A DNA stretch of 64,000 bases from Inia geoffrensis (Eukaryota > Chordata > Mammalia > Artiodactyla > Iniidae): the NCBI GenBank assembly GCA_036417435.1, contig CM070904.1:16536835-16600834 (forward strand), given 5' to 3'. Shown here one piece after another: positions 35,567 through 47,995 of this stretch. The position numbers and the translations under genes were made by a program. How positions within the stretch are numbered: the stretch's first letter is position 1; each line of letters opens with the position of its first letter. The notes beneath the pieces were generated by a model that saw only the letters and a program-made list of their open reading frames with translations, did no database searches and was not told the origin of the DNA.

Positions 35567-35830
35567 AGTCAGGGAACCAGCAGGAATCAGATGGTATGCT
35601 CAAATTAGGATAATTTAAGGAGACTTTATTTACAAAGTGACTAATTACAAAGGTATAGGTGAAGAGTGGGAAACCACAAGAGATAGTGCAAGAATCTGGA
35701 CGTAACAGCAGCAGCAGAGCTGTCATCATTAGCCACGTGGAGATAAAGGGAGGTAGGGCGCTCCAGCCAGCCTGAGGTTACATCAATTAGAGAGAACCAG
35801 AGGATCAATTCCTTCAGTCCAATCTCATCC
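35567..35830 (+). repeat. unassigned interspersed repeat, copy 2
   Basis: Shares the start 'atcagtcaggga', 'gatggtatgctcaaattagg', 'gactttatttacaaag' and the 'gtgggaaaccacaagagata' order with copy 1 at 27594. Same orientation. Confidence 0.55.
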
Positions 35831-35864
35831 AGCCTAATAATTTCCTCCTGGCCCATTTTTTTCA

Positions 35865-36140
35865 ATTCTCAGCTCAAAACCCATCTCCTCAAAGATTTTC
35901 CTTGCCTGTCTCTATACCATAGCTCCACCACCTCCCTCTCCTCAAGTACGGTCTAGCTTATCTTTTATGGCATGTATCAGGATTTGGCATTATTTTCTAT
36001 GCTTCTTCTCCCACTACAGTCTTACGTTCTAGTCAATTTCATGACTGTAAGAATTATGTCTATCTTAGTCCTTGTTGTTTCCTCAACCAGCAGAAGAGTA
36101 TCTGGCATATAATAAACAATAAATCAATATTTGGCAAGTG
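35865..36140 (+). repeat. L2 LINE 3' end
   Basis: Clear L2 order: 'ctcagctcaaaacccatctc', 'ttccttgcctgtctc', 'catgactgtaagaattatgt' and the end 'ctggcatataataaacaata'. Confidence 0.85.
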
Positions 36141-36924
36141 GTGTGATGAAGAAATGTTTGAAAATGTTTAAAAAAGAATGTTGAGGACTGAGGATAATAG
36201 TGATCATTGATTGCAGAAGAAAAGATGAATTACTGAAAGTGATTAAAGAGAGAAATTAAATTAGGACTGGGAAAATGAGGGAAAAGATAAAATGATGTCA
36301 CAATGTCAAACATGGGGGAATGAAACCATTTGTAATGCTTTTGTAGATAACTTGGAAATGACACTGCCTTGTAGAGATTATAGGTTTAGTCTTGGAAATG
36401 TTTAAAGGACTTTCTTCAAACCTGATGCTTCCAAGTGAAATGTTTGAAAGACATATGAAATAACAAAGTGTCTATTAAGGGACTACTTCAAGAGTCAACA
36501 ACATAGAAGTTATATGAATAATAACAATCACATTTTCTACATGCCTCAAATGTCTGATGTTTTGTTTAAACCAAGCCATATCAACAAACCAGTCAAGGCA
36601 TATTTACTGAAATCTTTCTGTAGGTCCAACTTCACTTCATGAGTCACCAAATTTTTTTTTTTATGGTGTAATACAAGCGAGGTTTTTTAGAACGCTTTAA
36701 GATCTAGCACATCTATTTAAGTAGCAACAAATTTAATCATTCATTTTTCTGAAGCATGTTCAGATATAAAGTCAGTACAATAAGCAAACAAACAAATGCA
36801 CATGTCAATAGCTGAAATGAAGAGAGAAGAAAAGAAAAAGAAGGAGGGATGAGGAAGAGAGGAGGAACAAGGAAGCAGAAAATGTTTAGTCTGGGACACA
36901 CACCAGAATGTCCTGAGCTTCTTT
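36141..36924. other. intergenic DNA, nothing recognised
   Basis: AT-rich and unique-looking; no supported feature. Confidence 0.4.
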
Positions 36925-37095
36925 CACATAACATCTCACTGACTCCTCACGCAGCTCCTGGAGCTAGATATTACTGATTTCTCATTTTGAAAATTTTTCA
37001 AGTGAGGATGAGAAAAAATAAGTAAATTTCTTAAAGTCATTTTGCTACGAGAGCTAGAAATCAAATTCTCATTCCACTCCAAATCTCACAAACCT
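36925..37095 (-). repeat. MIR SINE, diverged
   Basis: Antisense MIR: 'tctcactgactcctcacgca', 'agtgaggatgagaaaa', 'taaatttcttaaagtcattt' and 'agagctagaaatcaaattct'. Confidence 0.6.
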
Positions 37096-37699
37096 TCCAC
37101 CACTCACTGGTTCTTCCACATGAGAAGAAAAGATGTAAGTCATCATTCATTACATTTGTACTACATTTGAGGCCAGGAGGCTTTTCCTAAAAAACAAGGA
37201 AGAGTTGATACACACTACATAATCCTATTTAGAAAATAGCAATTATTTATTCCTATTGCCTTTGCTTGTCTCCTACATATATTCTAGCATTTTAGTAGGG
37301 TTGACTGTGCTTGATTTAAACTTACAGGAGCTAGTATCACCAACTCTCTTGGACTTATTTATCATTCAAAAGTCTGTCCTCCTTGTCATCTTCCTCCTCC
37401 CTATCCATTTGTCTTGCTTCTCTTTTCCAGGCCATCCCTTCCTTTTCTGCTTTCTGCTTCCTCAGATGATTTGGGACTGCAGAAAGCCTGGAATCAGAGC
37501 TCCCTCCCTGGGTGGACAGGCAGAAAGTGTGGAGGTAAGAGTGATGCCCAGATCTTGGAGAAACTCTATCATTCTGACAGCAATTTATAAAATTTCACCC
37601 ACTTAATTATTTGATAGACCAGTTGAAACATATAACAATTCTTATTACCAAATAGCTTTTAATTATTAGCACACTGTGCAATAACATGGAGGCATTGGG
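37096..37699. other. intergenic DNA, no gene supported
   Basis: A 116-codon reading frame at 37256-37606 is hydrophobic at its start but matches no family I know; its codons show nothing gene-like. Confidence 0.4.
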
Positions 37700-37930
37700 C
37701 TGGCATTCATACACGTGGTCCTTTTTGTCCTTGAAGTGTTATAGCATCATGGGAAATATAGACAGAGAATTGTATGGGTGGGTGTTGTAGATGCACGGGG
37801 GAGGTGATTCATTCATCCTGCAGGTATCAAAGGAGGTCTTCATGAAGGAGATGATACATGGACTGAGTCTTAAAGAATGATTAACATTTGCCAGTCAGTA
37901 GAGCAGTGTAGGAAAAAGGTAAAGGGATAC
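37700..37930 (-). repeat. L2 LINE fragment
   Basis: Antisense L2: 'aaaggaggtcttcatgaagg', 'gatgatacatggactgagtc', 'ttaaagaatgattaacattt'. Confidence 0.6.
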
Positions 37931-39234
37931 AAAGTTATATAATAAAGTTAGATTACTGTCTTTGTAGACAGAAAACATGCCAGAGAGTCCACTGTAAGAA
38001 TTAAATCACTTCATCAAATAACCTCATTGATGTGGTCCTGATTACAACACAACACTTCAATTACTTAACACTAGATTAGTGAGCCCACAGGTACTATTTC
38101 TTTGGGGGGTGGGGTAGATCTGTGAACTACCTATATTTAGAAATGTGAAAAGTCTTCTAACTTCCCCTTATAGTAAGACGAACTTTGGCATTTTTCTGAA
38201 AAGTTAAAATTGTATTCAGGTCAGATTTTTCTTTTGTGTCTGGCTCTGAAATGTAACTTTTGCATCAGGAATTTGAGAGGGACAATGTTTCTTTGGTATG
38301 AACAAATCACACAGGAATGTAATACAACTTTTGTTAATTTGACCCTAAATCATCCTCCTTCCACTCATCCCCTCATTGACTGACAGTCCCCATTGCCTTG
38401 GCAAATTAGCTATCTTCCCCTATGATGTTATCATATTTCCTCCACTGTGAAGCATATTATGGCATCACTGATAATCTGTCTGATGTTCTAATGCTCTTGC
38501 TCACCATTACCCCCAAATGTTGTTGCAATTTGATTACCCTCATAGTGCAAACACTGTATTGTGCGGAGATGGAATAGTTATCCTTCATGTGTACTCTAAC
38601 TGCCATGCATTACCTTTTACTCTGTAGATGCTGCTTGGAAATATGACTCCAGTGGCTACTTACTGGGAAAATTGATAGCATGCTTTCTAGAAACCTACAA
38701 AAAAGACAAATCTCACTATGTAAGACTTTGGTTCTTTTTTTTTCTGGGTTGTCGTATTTTATATGTTCTATTTTGTACTTTGTGAACTAAAATATAACTC
38801 AATATTGTAGCAGATTTCACATGATTGAAAATGGCATGGAGAGACCTGAAATTATACCAATGCAGCAGCTAAGCTTGTCTGACATACACATTGAGACTAC
38901 AGGGAAGCATGTTTTTCCCTGTCAGAATGTGACAACGCTTCGTAAAAGTTACTCTAGAGACTTGTTTATCTAATATCTGGCTTCTTTCAGCACACATTTT
39001 TCAATGTTGTTTTCTTCCTCCAAGAAAACAAATGATGAGACTTTTTATATCCAATTGGGAATTTCTACACAATATATAGTGTAAAGTGGTATTGATATTC
39101 ACCTAAATATCAAGTCCTCAAATATCCACCAAATTTTTAGTTAGCTATTCACACCAGTTTTGGCCATTTTAATCTAATTAGACAGGTATAACTAGTTTAA
39201 GAATTCAGAATGATGAAGGTGCAATGCAGCAGCT
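37931..39234. other. intergenic DNA, nothing recognised
   Basis: No supported gene or repeat. Confidence 0.4.
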
Positions 39235-39410
39235 ATCTGTGTTAGACATCTTACAACTTTTAAATGATTTAACCTTCATTACAATCTGTTGAGGGAGTTA
39301 TTATTATCCCTACTTCATGGATGAGTCATCTGAGACTCAAAGTTTAATTGAGCTATTTAAGTTTACATAGCTACTAAATGGCAGGTAAAGGAAATATTTA
39401 ACTTGAAGCC
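39235..39410 (-). repeat. MIR SINE
   Basis: Antisense MIR: 'gatttaaccttcattacaat', 'attattatccctacttcatg', 'catagctactaaatggcag'. Confidence 0.75.
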
Positions 39411-39917
39411 CTTACATTTTGTCTCATACATATTGCCTTTCACAAGGGAGACTCAGTTTCAGTATCATAAAGGATCTTTTTCATATGACTTAACCCATTG
39501 GACAATATCCAGGAAACTCAGTGTTTCTTGGGTCTCAGACTTATCCTTGTTCAAGATGGAGGATAAGTTAGTGGGTTAGGAAGAGGAGTTGGGGTTGGTA
39601 TCTAATTAGTAAACTGCTCCTAACATTTGATGCAAAATTGTTTTCTTAGCGTCAATCTAGAAAAAATTCAACAACATATGGAATTATAACCACCCAGGAA
39701 AGTAACTCAACTTAAGAAATGGCTTGCAAATGAATTAGTGATGAGAATACAGTAAATATAAATTCTAATTCAGGTAAGTAGGTACATGTGTAGTTGAAGA
39801 AACTTGTGACAAAATAAATTGTATTATTGCCTAAATGAAGAATTCATTCAAACCAGAGTGGTCTTTATGGAGTCTAGAAATTTGGAAGTGAAGGGAGGAT
39901 GAAAGAATTCATCTCTT

Positions 39918-40010
39918 AAGACCAACATGGATAGACTTGGAGAGCATTATGCTAAGTGAAAGAAGTCAGATGGAGAAAGGCAAATACTGTATGATATACA
40001 TGATATAAAT
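39918..40010 (+). repeat. short L1 3'-end fragment
   Basis: 'gaccaacatggatagacttg', 'gctaagtgaaagaagtcaga' and 'caaatactgtatgatata' match the L1 ORF2-end text seen at 14020 and 16205. Confidence 0.8.
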
Positions 40011-40029
40011 ATATATACTCAGTTTGGAT

Positions 40030-40500
40030 AATATTCTCTATAATTTTGTACATCAATATTTTTCACTCAAATTTATATTATCCTATTTTTCCATATCATT
40101 AAACATGTCTTTCAAAACCATGATTATAATGATACATAACATTCCATCACATGGACATACTGATTTGTTCTTTGGATCTTGTACCAATGAAATTTCATAT
40201 TTTGTATATGATTAAGAATACTGATTACTGTCCTAAAATCCTTGCGTACATCTCTGATTACTTCCTCAGAAGCAATTCATAGATGTAGCTATACTGGGCA
40301 GAAAGGTATAAATATTTTGAAGGCTTTTGATAGTTCTGCCAAATCAACTTCCATGGAATTAGTACTAATTTATTCCCATCTGTAAGATATTGGCATATTA
40401 ATGTGATTCTTTAAATATATGTTTTCATATGTTAATTAGCCATTTATATTTTTATTAGATGATATTTTGTTCATATTCTTTGACAACTTTTCTCTGATGA
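40030..40500 (-). repeat. old L1/HAL1-like fragment
   Basis: Antisense L1-like phrases: 'ttacttcctcagaagcaatt', 'gctatactgggcagaaaggt', 'tgccaaatcaacttccatgg' and 'gttaattagccatttatatt'. It may extend to about 40.9 kb. Confidence 0.6.
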
Positions 40501-42374
40501 TGCAGAGTGGCTTTATCGTAGATTTTGAAGGCTTTCTGTGCATCAGGGATATTAACATTTTTATCTTGAATATGTAAAAAATTGATCCTACTTAAGTTTT
40601 TATGGTAATATTTAAAGCATTTTTTTAGGTTAGTTTTGTTTTTTTAAATGGTGCTCAGATTTTCTAGGAATTTTCTTTATGTTGTATCCCTGTGCATTTA
40701 TACTAAACAAGACTTACCTAGCTTGAGTACAATTTTACATGTGTTCCTTATGGTTTCCTTTGCATTTAATTCCTCAATTAGTCCAGAATTTATATTGATC
40801 TGTGTTAGATATATAACCTGTTGATATAAAATATACTGACAACTGGGTAAATTAAACTCTGTTTGGTCTTCCTTACATCCATTTTTGCTCCTTTTCAATC
40901 CAATCTCCATGTTACAACCAGAGTAATTTCATATCTCTAGTCCTTAATTTTCTCATATTTAGCATGTAACCACAAAGAAGAAATAAACACAGACTATAAC
41001 TCCTTGCATTTTATAAGTTTATTGTGAAGCCAATGCCAATTTATAAGCTCAGTTAAACAAAATTTAACTGTCAGACGACAGTTCAAGGAACACCATCTGG
41101 CAATGTTTGGTAAACAGCAAATGAGAGACGTTATAAAACGTATACAGATGCTCAAAAGAGAGTGCTTGAGAGAACTGGAATGCCTAATAGAATCCCTAAT
41201 AAACCAGGATGAACTTCAGTTTGACCTTGAGGTATAAGTAGGATATAGTTAAATCAAATTAAATTGTAACAAAAAGAATGGCAACAAAGAGTTGAGAATG
41301 ATGTTAGTAATACTGGCATTTGTGGGGGGAAAAGAGTATACTAGATCTTGTTTTAGCAAATGACTTCTTTATTGTTACCACATATTTACAGAATATAAAA
41401 ATGAGAGTTGGTAAGGCTTAATTGGTGGTTTAATTATGCTACAGACTCGCTATAGATATACTGAGACACATTGGCCTACAGGTTTAAGAAATAGTTTGGT
41501 TTGGAAAGAAATTACCATGGAAAACAATTTTCAATAACCTTTGCTGGTCAGAATAACCTCCGATCTGTGTTCTGCTGAGTCAATTTTGCTTCTTATACAT
41601 TTCACTCAGTTGTCATGCCAACCTCCCAGTTCTTCTTAATGTGAAGATGGCTGGATGTTAACCTGGGCATTTGGAAATATAAGTTGTTAACTTCCAAACA
41701 GAAGCGATGATTTAGGTTGCATTGGGTGAGTTGCTAAACGTCCATTCTAGTCATTTCAGTCTTCCCAAATTTATAAATCCTTCAGATCACACATTGCTTC
41801 CTTCTGAGAAAATAAAACTTGACTCAACTATGATAACTGCTGAAAAGCACTCCATGTTTTAGTATTTTTCACTGGTTAAAAGTCCCAGTGAACTTTGGTA
41901 TCAAATTCTTTGGTACAAGCCTTATCCTAATATCAGGGTGGATTGTTGAGTCATATTGCTTATCAAGAGGATAAATTTCAGGAATGTTTTGATTGTTCAT
42001 TATTCTGAAAGGGTATATGTCACACATTGTTCAAGGGACCTTCTCAATTTCAGGTATTTTAGTTATTCATTTCAGGAAGTTAATTTACTTTGTAAGTAAA
42101 AAATTTTCATAAATTAATAAACATATTTTCTTAAATTACTGAGGGAGAGAGAGAAAGAGAGGGAGAAATCTTCTTAGCTCAGAAAATATGACCACTTTTC
42201 AAAAAGAATCTATGAAATGGTTCTCTCTCTAGCTCTTCTTTTGAAATAGAAATATAATATACCTGATAAGCAAAAACCACTCAATTAATTGAATCTGGAA
42301 GACAATTTCTCTCAATGTTCATTTATTTATGGATTGTGTTTTACTGAACCTGGTGATTTACTGTTTGGCAAATC
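40501..42374. other. AT-rich intergenic DNA, nothing certain
   Basis: Left part may still be old LINE. The rest is unique-looking, with no supported gene. Confidence 0.35.
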
Positions 42375-42955
42375 CTCAAAATGTTAAACATAGAGTTGTT
42401 ATACGACCTAACAATTCTACTCCTAGGTATTTATTCAAGAAAACTGAAAACATGTCCACACAAAAATCTGTACATGAATGTTCATAGCAACATTATTTGT
42501 AAAAACTTAGAAGTGGAAACAACCCAAATTTTCATCAACTGATAAATGGATAAACAAAATGCCATTTATCCACTCAATAGACTATTATTCACAGTAAAAT
42601 GGAATAAGTAAGCCACAACATGTATGAACCTTGAAACTGTCATTAAATGAAAGAAACTGGTTACAAAAAATTGACATATTGTTTGATTCCATTTATATGA
42701 AATGAACAGCATAGGCAGATCCATAAAGACAGAAACAAATTTGTGGCTGCCAGGGGTTAGGTGTAGTGGGAAGTGGGGACTGATGGCTAATGGTTTTTGA
42801 GTTACATTTTGGAGTAATGAAAATGATCTGAAATTACAGAGTGGTGAAGGTTGCATAACTTGTTGAATATACTAAAAACCACTGAATTATATGCTTTCAA
42901 AGGGTGAATTTCGTGGTATATGAATTATATCTCAAACATTATTTTTAAAAAAAGT
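42375..42955 (+). mobile_element. old L1 3' end
   Basis: Sense L1 ORF2-end/3'-UTR: 'cctaacaattctactcctag', 'gttcatagcaacattatttg', 'gaaacaacccaaattttcat', 'ggctgccaggggttagg' and 'attatatctcaaac' with a weak A tail. Diverged; no reading frame. Confidence 0.85.
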
Positions 42956-43179
42956 CATTCAGTCTCTCCTAACTCTCTCTTATCAAAATGCCCCAAAGTT
43001 CCCCGCTGTGTGCTCTCCACATGCTTCCTCTCTCCTTTGCTGCAGCAAGCTGAAGAAACTTACCTTTTACTGACTCCAGATGTATTCCTTATGTCTTTGG
43101 CTGGTGAATTTTACCAGTTCTTCAAACTTCAGTTGAGGTAATCCTTAATTACCAGTTCCTCAATTGACAATAATAATAA

Positions 43180-43400
43180 CCATGGTGTGTATTCAATGTG
43201 ATTTACAATTTGTGAAGATTTTGCTTGTTGTTGTTTTCTTTTAACCTTGTATCATGCCATCTTCTCAAAAGCCCACTGAAGTATTACTATTAGAGTGCAG
43301 GCTGTAAAGAGTTAAAGAGGTTATTTGCCCAAAGTTACAGGGCTTGTGGTGGTGGTTTCCAAACTTGAACCTGAGTCGCCAGATTACAAAATGTTGGATT
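43180..43400 (-). repeat. MIR SINE, diverged
   Basis: Antisense MIR: 'aagaggttatttgcccaaag', 'ttacagggcttgtggtgg' and 'caaacttgaacctgagtc'. Confidence 0.55.
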
Positions 43401-44344
43401 TCATTTTGAGTTTGTTCCAAGGAATAATCACTTTGTTTTAATTTTTCAAGATACAAAGTAACACTCAGTTTTCTTAGTGGATAAACCTATATTTTTTCTG
43501 CCAAAATTACTGAGGGTTTGTTTTTTTCTCTAAATCAATTTCATTCTTTAATGTATAAGACTGAACTCCTGTGGCTTTCCTTGGTAACAAGTCATAAAGA
43601 GGTAATTTATGTTGAAATGCTATAACATTTAACAAGAAGGCATCTCACCCTGTAACCAGGAAAGGCAATGTACTTTTATATTCTTCCCCCTGCCCCCCAC
43701 CCCGTAACCACTAGGTACTGTGACTATAACTCCAACTTGGTCAGGTGAGAGAATCTGGATTGTTTTTCCCTCCAGAATAAATTGCAATGGGCATTATAAA
43801 AGTAAGATGGTGTTGTTTATATCTTGAAACCCCTTTTTCAATTTCATTTTATAGATTCTCAAAATACATGTTGCAAGTGAACACTTTTATTATTATTCCA
43901 AATAGTACTGTTGCCCAGTTATTTATGCACTGACTTTCCAGTGCATACATTACATTTTACAAATAGTTTTGATTGCAAAAGTAAGCTTTTATTTCATTTA
44001 AAAGTTTTCTTCTCCCATCACATAGAACTCTTTATTGGTCTAGATTTGTTGTGTTTTTCTTTCTCTTCTGTTTACTACTGATTTCAGTAATCTGTTTGTT
44101 GGAATACTTTTTTTTTCACCATCATTTATTTTGGGTTTGATTTTGGCTTCTCTCATATAAACCTACTAATTAACTTTCTTTTCACATTTTTTCCAGTAGG
44201 AAATTATAATCAGGGCCCAATGTGGTAAAATTTGAAGAGATAGTTATAAGTAGTCAAATCTATTCTATTTATTTAATTTCCTTCAGTACTTTTGTTGGAA
44301 AGAACTTGAAATTAAGAGTGAGATATGTAAGATGTCTTATAGTC
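43401..44344. other. intergenic DNA, nothing recognised
   Basis: Includes a C-rich patch near 43687-43707. No supported feature. Confidence 0.4.
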
Positions 44345-44358
44345 TACTATTTACTTAT

Positions 44359-44500
44359 TTTTTTTAACATCTTTATTGGGGTATAATTGCTTTACAATGG
44401 TGTGTCAGTGTCTACTTTATAACAAAGTGAATCAGTTATACATATATACACGTTCCCATATCTCTTCCCTCTTGCATCTCCCTCCCTCCCACCCTCCCTA
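44359..44500 (-). mobile_element. short 5'-truncated young L1
   Basis: Antisense L1 3' end of 142 bp starting with T run and 'aacatctttattggggtata'. The perfect 14 bp target-site duplication tactatttacttat is at 44345-44358 and 44501-44514. Confidence 0.92.
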
Positions 44501-44879
44501 TACTATTTACTTATGATGTGACTCAAAAAAAATCATTTAAGTATTACAAAGCCAAGGATTCCTTACTGTATGATGGAGATAGTAACATCAATCTTGAGAG
44601 ACTAGTCTAAGAAGTAAGTCTCTGGTGGACTGACAAGAATCAGGAAAGCAAACATATTAGTCAAGGATGACTAGGTCCAATCCTGCCACCATACTTTTGA
44701 TACATTTATGTTCTTAACAAGAAATTGTCAAATTCAAATTTTGGACTCATATAACAACAGCCTGTATTAAAATGGCCTCACCTGGTTTGAAAAATTCAAG
44801 TTTTCTTGTAGCCAGTATTTATTTCATTTGTTCTCCCAATGGCACTCTGACACTGATAATATATATATGTACATGGAGT

Positions 44880-45539
44880 ATTATCTGCCTATAACACATA
44901 CGGAAAAACTAAGGAAGAGAAGAAGAGCAGTCAACTTGAGACTGTGTGGGAAAGGCAGCCACGCGGAGCCTGGCACCCCTGCACAGTTTCATAAGAGTAT
45001 GCTGTTGTGTGGTTCTGGGACATTTCCTTACGTGGACATAAGAGTCCTCAGAGCCTGTGCTGGGCATATTGCTTTGTTTAGGACTACCTTTTCCTCTTCC
45101 AGATTTGATGTGTACATCTTTGTTCTGCCTGTGTTGTGGTGGCATGTGGCTAACCCCACTGCTGTATCTGTTGCTGGCGGTGGTCCTATGCCTGGAGCAC
45201 AAGAAGAGTGTGTTGAGACCATCTCCCTGCATTGGCGGTAGGGTGGAACCCTCTGGCCATAAAGGACCAATGCTCACTATAGATGCTGACCTTGCTCTGT
45301 CTTTTCTCTGAGTAAAACATTGTTCCATCCAGTGTCTGTGTGATTCCTGTCTTTTTTGGCAGCCTCTGAACCTGCAAGGCAAGTGGTGGGGTCGACATCC
45401 TGGGACTGCTGCTACCCCTGCTGGTAGACGTTATTATGCTCTTTGCTGTACTCCACAAGGTGGAACTCCTCCCCTAGAGGTGGGAACAAGAGTCACTTAC
45501 TTCACAATGTGTGAGTGGCAATGGTCATGCTGCAGCTCT
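44880..45539 (+). other. LTR-like block, family unknown
   Basis: About 650 bp of GC-richer sequence with a possible polyadenylation signal (gagtaaaac near 45310), a 'gtctgtgtgattcctg' U5-like segment and long overlapping reading frames on both strands (44828-45241 plus; 44909-45382 minus). Such dual openness with no domain is typical of LTRs rather than genes. TG...CA ends and target duplication were not found. A SINE with its own target duplication follows directly. Confidence 0.35.
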
Positions 45540-45554
45540 TGGTGCTGCCATTAT

Positions 45555-45669
45555 TATTATTATTTTCGCTGTGCCACTTGTGGGATAGTAGTTCCCTGAC
45601 CAGGGATTGAACCCATGTCTCCTGCAATGGAAGGGTGGAGTCCTAACCACTGGACTGTCAGGGAATTCC
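45555..45669 (-). mobile_element. older cetartiodactyl tRNA-derived SINE
   Basis: Antisense copy with a TTA-repeat tail, 'ctgaccagggattgaaccca' (antisense B box) and end 'tgtcagggaattcc'. Target-site duplication tggtgctgccatTatt / tggtgctgccatCatt at 45540-45554 and 45670-45684. Confidence 0.9.
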
Positions 45670-45888
45670 TGGTGCTGCCATCATTAACTTGGGTGTGACT
45701 AATAAAATCCCCATCTCTCATATTGCTGCCAATCCACATATTGATACTTATTGCTAGAGAAATGTGGCAGCTCTTTTTGGCTGTTTTTCATGTTAAGAGT
45801 TGATCCTTTTAAAGCATCATTCAATGTGATTTTCCTTCTTAGGCATGATGTCAATGTACTGTTTTAGAAGGTGAGTTTTAACATTCTT

Positions 45889-46212
45889 TTTTTTTTTTAA
45901 CATCTTTATTGGAGTATAATTGCTTTAAAATGGTGTGTTAGTTTCTGCTTTACAACAAAATGAATCAGTTATACATATACATATGTTCCCATATCTCTTC
46001 CCTCTTGCATCTCCCTCCCTCCGACCCTCCCTATCCCACCCCTCCAGGCGGTCACAGAGCACCGAGCTGATCTCCCTGTGCTATGTGGCTGCTTCCCACT
46101 AGCTATTTTATGTTTGGTAGTGTATATATGTCCATGCCTCTCTCTCGCTTTGTCACAGCTTACCCTTCCCCCTCCCCGTGTCCTCAAGTCCATTCTCTGG
46201 TAGGACTGTGTC
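45889..46212 (-). mobile_element. 5'-truncated young L1
   Basis: Antisense L1 3' end: 'aacatctttattggagtata', 'ccctatcccacccctccag', 'gagctgatctccctgtgc' and 'cgctttgtcacagcttaccc'. Target-site duplication ttttaacattctt / tttcaacattctt at 45876-45888 and 46213-46225. Confidence 0.9.
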
Positions 46213-46653
46213 TTTCAACATTCTTAAAAAAAGTTTTCCTACTCCTTTTTCCTCAAAGTGATTTGGATGATTTATTCCTATTTCTTTAAGGCAGTGATTG
46301 CTACTTCATATTTTACAGATTCTAGACAATAATTTCTTGTATGTGTTCATCTTTTTCTGAATTTTATTCATTGTTTCCAATGTGAGAAATGGTACCTGAA
46401 TCCTGAGTACTCCACCTGTTTATTTGTCAGTATGCGAAAGAAATCTTCATATAATATTGGATTTTAAGTTTTGTGGGCATCTGGCCTGAAGAGTTTATTC
46501 TTTTTGCTTTATCCCTTGAAAACTAATTTTAGAAATTCTGTGACATGCCCTTGAAATGTATTAAAGAGCAACATTGGGAATGACATAGAATTCATAAGAG
46601 AGCACACAGTGTGAGTTCACTTTCCCTTTGTGAAGGTGTTATATTCTAAATCA
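46213..46653. other. intergenic DNA, nothing recognised
   Basis: No supported feature. Confidence 0.4.
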
Positions 46654-46863
46654 ATGTTGTTCAATAGCATTTTCTGATGATAGAAAAAAATGTATAACTG
46701 TGCTGATAGTCAGTATGGTAGTCACGAGCCACATGTGGCTATTGAGCATTTGAAATGTGGGTAGTGCTAATAGGAACTAAATTTTAGATTTCACCTAAAT
46801 CTAATTAACTTTAAATCTAAATAGCTACATGGGGCTAGTGCTTACCATGTTTAAAGAACAGTT
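46654..46863. mobile_element. non-autonomous hAT-type DNA transposon relic
   Basis: The left end 'tgttgttcaatag' and the right end (reverse complement 'tgttctttaaac') recall the 'tgctgtccaatag' termini of a hAT family. Inside, 'agccacatgtggctattgag' is a palindromic hallmark of that family. No coding capacity. Confidence 0.6.
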
Positions 46864-46974
46864 ACAGGCCTTATATCTTATTATGTGTGCTTTATACAAT
46901 CTTTGACATTACTTGTAGGCAAAACGGTTCATCCAAAGCCAGAAGAGTTACAGAAAACTAATCAAAAACCAATG

Positions 46975-47120
46975 TTATAATGGAAACAACATGAAACTTG
47001 AAGTCATACAGAACCTGGTTTACATTGAAGAAAGCCACTTAATCTATATAAAAGTCTCTACAAAAGAAGATTAGAATACCTTTCTTTATAAATGTGTGGA
47101 GTGGTGGAATTAAATCAAAT
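46975..47120 (+). repeat. possible MIR fragment
   Basis: 'gaacctggtttacattgaag', 'gccacttaatctatataaaa' and 'gaagattagaatacc' weakly follow MIR order. Confidence 0.3.
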
Positions 47121-47502
47121 CAAATATGCATGAAACTCGAGCAAAAATAAAGGACTCAATCAGAATTAGTTTTCTTACATTTCCCCTACTGTGAGTATCT
47201 AGAGGTTTATCACAGGGCACTTCCCACTGGTCAGCGTGGGAGCTCTTCTCCAACGGGGATGTGGATACCTACATGCTTTTTTGTAAACACACAAGGATAA
47301 TATATGTTTTTAGTAGCATGCTAAGTATCTTGGTTCATATTTCCCTTGTAAGAGAAGCACATGTTCATATTCAATTTATGATTAATTTTAGTATTTGCCT
47401 CTTTCTCAGAAATTATATATATTTGTGTTTGGTTTTAATAATGTATAATTGAACAAGTAAGAGCAGGGAGCTACTTTGTACCCTTGTGGATCTTTTTTCT
47501 TT

Positions 47503-47995
47503 ATTAGTCAGTATTCTTTCAGGAAAACTGAAACAAGTATAAAGAAAATTATTTGCATGTATCTGAAGTTCAGAGAGAGAGAAGGGAGTAGCAAATTAAC
47601 TCAGATGTTAGTATCTATGATAAACAACAGCCCCTGGCCAGTACAATCCAGCTGGATGAGTTACAGTGAGGAGAAGTTGGAGCCTTCAAAGTCGGAGGAG
47701 GGGGCACATGGCCAGTACTGGAGTTAACAGGGGTGCAGCTACCATTTTGGGAGCGCAAAGAAATTTGAGTCTTGTGATTGAAGCTAGAAATTCTTAGCAG
47801 ATGCACACATCTAGAAATGCTGCCTGACAAAATAGAGAGGAAGAAAGTGGCTTCTCTCATGCTCTTGCCATCTGATCTCCCATTAATGCCTCTTATTGGT
47901 GGAAACTAACAAGAAGCCAGTTGTCAAGGGAGACTGGGAAGTGAAATCTGCATACTCTTAAGCCACAGCATTAAGGGACAAGAAAGTTGTATGAG
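47503..47995 (+). repeat. unassigned interspersed repeat, copy 3
   Basis: Starts 'ttagtcagtattctttcagg' and later shows 'gcctcttattggtggaaac' and 'gaagccagttgtcaagggag', the same plan as copy 1, whose corresponding text is at 27940-27990. A run of A follows at 48002-48018. Confidence 0.5.

Noticed and set aside
37256..37606. 116-codon reading frame with hydrophobic start
   Set aside because: Looks like a signal or membrane segment only because of T-rich sequence; nothing else supports a gene.
44828..45382. 137- and 157-codon reading frames on opposite strands
   Set aside because: They overlap each other, have no domain, and lie in an LTR-like block.
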